In this document: positions 32,500 to 33,871 of the stretch, piece by piece
Position numbering within the stretch: position 1 is the first letter of the stretch
How the letters are laid out: every line of letters begins with the position of its first letter
The notes under the pieces: model-generated
The model's database searches: none
What the model was told of the DNA's origin: nothing
What the model saw: the letters and a program-made list of their open reading frames with translations, nothing else
Assembly (NCBI RefSeq): GCF_001557115.1
Contig: NZ_LSKQ01000228.1
Coordinates: forward strand, 1 to 33,871
Length of the DNA: 33,871 bases
Source: Erythrobacter sp. CCH5-A1
Lineage (GTDB): Bacteria > Pseudomonadota > Alphaproteobacteria > Sphingomonadales > Sphingomonadaceae
Reading direction: 5' to 3'
Position numbers and translations under genes: made by a program

Positions 32500-33871
32500 T
32501 TAGAGGCAGGCCTCCAAATACGCCTGGTCAAACCCGAATTGCCGCGCCTTTTCCAGCGTGTAGGGGCGCAGCCCCGACGAGCGGAACTCGCCGAGGATCT
32601 TCCCGTCGTCGGTCTCATCGAGATATTCGAACTTGAACAGCTCCTGCGTCACGATCACGTCGCCCTCCATCCCGATCACCTCGGTGATGTTGGTGGTGCG
32701 GCGCGAACCGTCGCGCAGACGCTTGACCTGCACGATCAGGTCGACCGATTCGGCGATCTGGCGGCTGATGGCTTCCTTGGGGATCTTGATGTCGCCCATC
32801 AGGATCATGTTTTCCATACGGCCGAGGCATTCGCGCGGGCTGTTGGCGTGCAGCGTGCACATCGAACCATCGTGACCGGTGTTCATCGCCGCGAGGAGAT
32901 CGAAACACTCCGCGCCGCGAATTTCCCCGAGGATGATGCGGTCCGGGCGCATACGCAGCGCGTTCTTCACGAGGTCGCCGATGGTGATCGCGCCTTGGCC
33001 TTCGAGGTTCGGCGGGCGGGTTTCGAGCGGCAGCCAGTGCGGCTGCTGCAGGCGAAGTTCCGCCGCGTCTTCGATGGTCAGCACGCGCTCGCCCGGGTCG
33101 ATCATCTTGGAGAGAGCGTTGAGCATGGTCGTCTTACCCGAACCGGTACCGCCCGAGATGACGATGTTCATCCGGCACGCGCCCGCGATTTTAAGGGCGG
33201 TGCACATCTTGTCCGACATCGAGCCGAAGTCGCGCAGCATGTCGAGCGTGATCGGCTTCTCGGAGAACTTACGAATCGAGATCGCGGTGCCGCGCAAGCT
33301 GAGCGGCGGCACGATCACGTTCACACGCGAGCCGTCCTTCAGGCGGGCGTCCGCCAGCGGCGTGGTCTGGTCGACGCGGCGGCCGACCTGGTTCACGATG
33401 CGCTGCGCGATCTGGAACAGGTGCTGTTCGTCGCGGAAACGGATCGGGGCGAGCTGGAGCTTGCCCTTCTTTTCGATGTAGGTCTGGTCCGGCCCGTTGA
33501 CCATGATATCGGACACGTCGGGATCGTTCAGCAGCTCTTCGAGCGGGCCGAAGCCGAGCAGTTCGTCGATCAGCACCTTTTCCAGCGCGAACTGCTCGCG
33601 CCGGTTGAGGGTGACCTTCAGCTCGGCCAGCACTTCCATGATGATCGGGCGGAATTCCTCGGAGAGCTCCTCCTTGGAGAGCGTTGCCGCCGCTTCGGGG
33701 TCGACACGCTCGAGCAGGCGCGGGAGCACCTGTTCCTTGATCTTGTGGACGCTCGCTTCAAAGCCGCCGACTTCGGAATTGGCCTCGTTGACCGCGGCCA
33801 TGCGCTCGTTGAGGCGGTCGATGGCCTCGGAGGTCGATTGCGGCTTGGCCAGCGAGGGCGGAGGGGCGGGG
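32500..33871 (-). CDS. cpaF: CpaF/TadA-type pilus assembly ATPase (N-terminus cut by right edge)
   Basis: Secretion ATPase that powers Flp/Tad pilus assembly. The visible part is 456 codons plus the stop, open to the window edge, because the frame continues upstream of ATG 33801 with a Pro-rich linker (PAPPPSLAKPQ) and SEAIDRLNERM as in other CpaF proteins. Motifs: GFEASVHKIKEQVLPRLLERV, then MVNGPDQTYIEKKGKL, Walker A GGTGSGKTT, RPDRIILGEIRGAE (Walker B region) and TGHDGSMCTLHANS. It lies at the 3' end of what is normally a cpa/tad cluster, with the rest presumably to the right of the window. Confidence 0.95.
   Translation of the reverse strand, partial: PAPPPSLAKPQSTSEAIDRLNERMAAVNEANSEVGGFEASVHKIKEQVLPRLLERVDPEAAATLSKEELSEEFRPIIMEVLAELKVTLNRREQFALEKVLIDELLGFGPLEELLNDPDVSDIMVNGPDQTYIEKKGKLQLAPIRFRDEQHLFQIAQRIVNQVGRRVDQTTPLADARLKDGSRVNVIVPPLSLRGTAISIRKFSEKPITLDMLRDFGSMSDKMCTALKIAGACRMNIVISGGTGSGKTTMLNALSKMIDPGERVLTIEDAAELRLQQPHWLPLETRPPNLEGQGAITIGDLVKNALRMRPDRIILGEIRGAECFDLLAAMNTGHDGSMCTLHANSPRECLGRMENMILMGDIKIPKEAISRQIAESVDLIVQVKRLRDGSRRTTNITEVIGMEGDVIVTQELFKFEYLDETDDGKILGEFRSSGLRPYTLEKARQFGFDQAYLEACL

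Overview
The window is chromosomal DNA from a GC-rich alphaproteobacterium, most likely a sphingomonad of the Erythrobacteraceae type. The case rests on a full-length CcrM-type GANTC methyltransferase just downstream of rnhB, a 40-residue aa3-type cytochrome oxidase subunit IV next to a split (three-subunit) proton-translocating transhydrogenase, a CpaF pilus ATPase, paired entericidins, and the protein sequences themselves. Genes are tightly packed with many ATGA, GTGA and TGATG start/stop overlaps. I see no tRNA, rRNA, transposase, phage gene or CRISPR array.

Layout. 1-100: start of a leftward lipoprotein gene with an inverted repeat around its lipobox. 300-2609: parC. 2606-9012: mainly leftward genes (a phytanoyl-CoA-dioxygenase-like protein, a secreted barrel-like protein, the operon DUF1285/Nudix/cca, and a GNAT plus sugar-dehydrogenase lipoprotein pair), then rnhB on the plus strand. 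9013-10372: ccrM with a leader crowded with GANTC sites. 10373-13487: a small membrane protein, folP, a PhoD-like phosphatase and a secreted protein. 13492-15730: an SDR oxidoreductase and an NtrC-like response regulator. 16021-20425: oxidase subunit IV and the transhydrogenase operon, interrupted by a secreted protein, a truncated second copy of the pntAb start, and a PH-domain gene. 20430-24444: cupin, small membrane-anchored protein, beta-helix protein, di-heme cytochrome and alpha/beta hydrolase, the last three translationally coupled. 24538-25242: racemase-like protein. 25243-25547: a gene-free stretch with hairpins that may encode a small RNA. 25548-27884: dNTPase, NAD(P)-binding protein and ABA4-like membrane protein. 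27961-30125: acyl-CoA ligase and DUF938 methyltransferase. 30136-30499: two entericidin lipoproteins. 30562-32463: EamA transporter and two uncharacterised proteins. 32500-33871: CpaF, cut by the right edge.

Most of the content is housekeeping: topoisomerase IV, tRNA CCA end repair, folate synthesis, R-loop/RNA removal, cell-cycle methylation and NADPH supply. The points most worth a second look are: a 33-bp segment bounded by perfect 13-bp inverted repeats whose inversion would create a canonical lipobox in frame; six GANTC sites within about 150 bp in front of the gene for the GANTC methyltransferase; a partial pntAb duplication with its own strong ribosome binding site inside the pnt operon; and the beta-helix/di-heme cytochrome pair, a recurring but functionally undescribed partnership. 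All calls come from reading the sequence and from recalled family knowledge; no database search was run.
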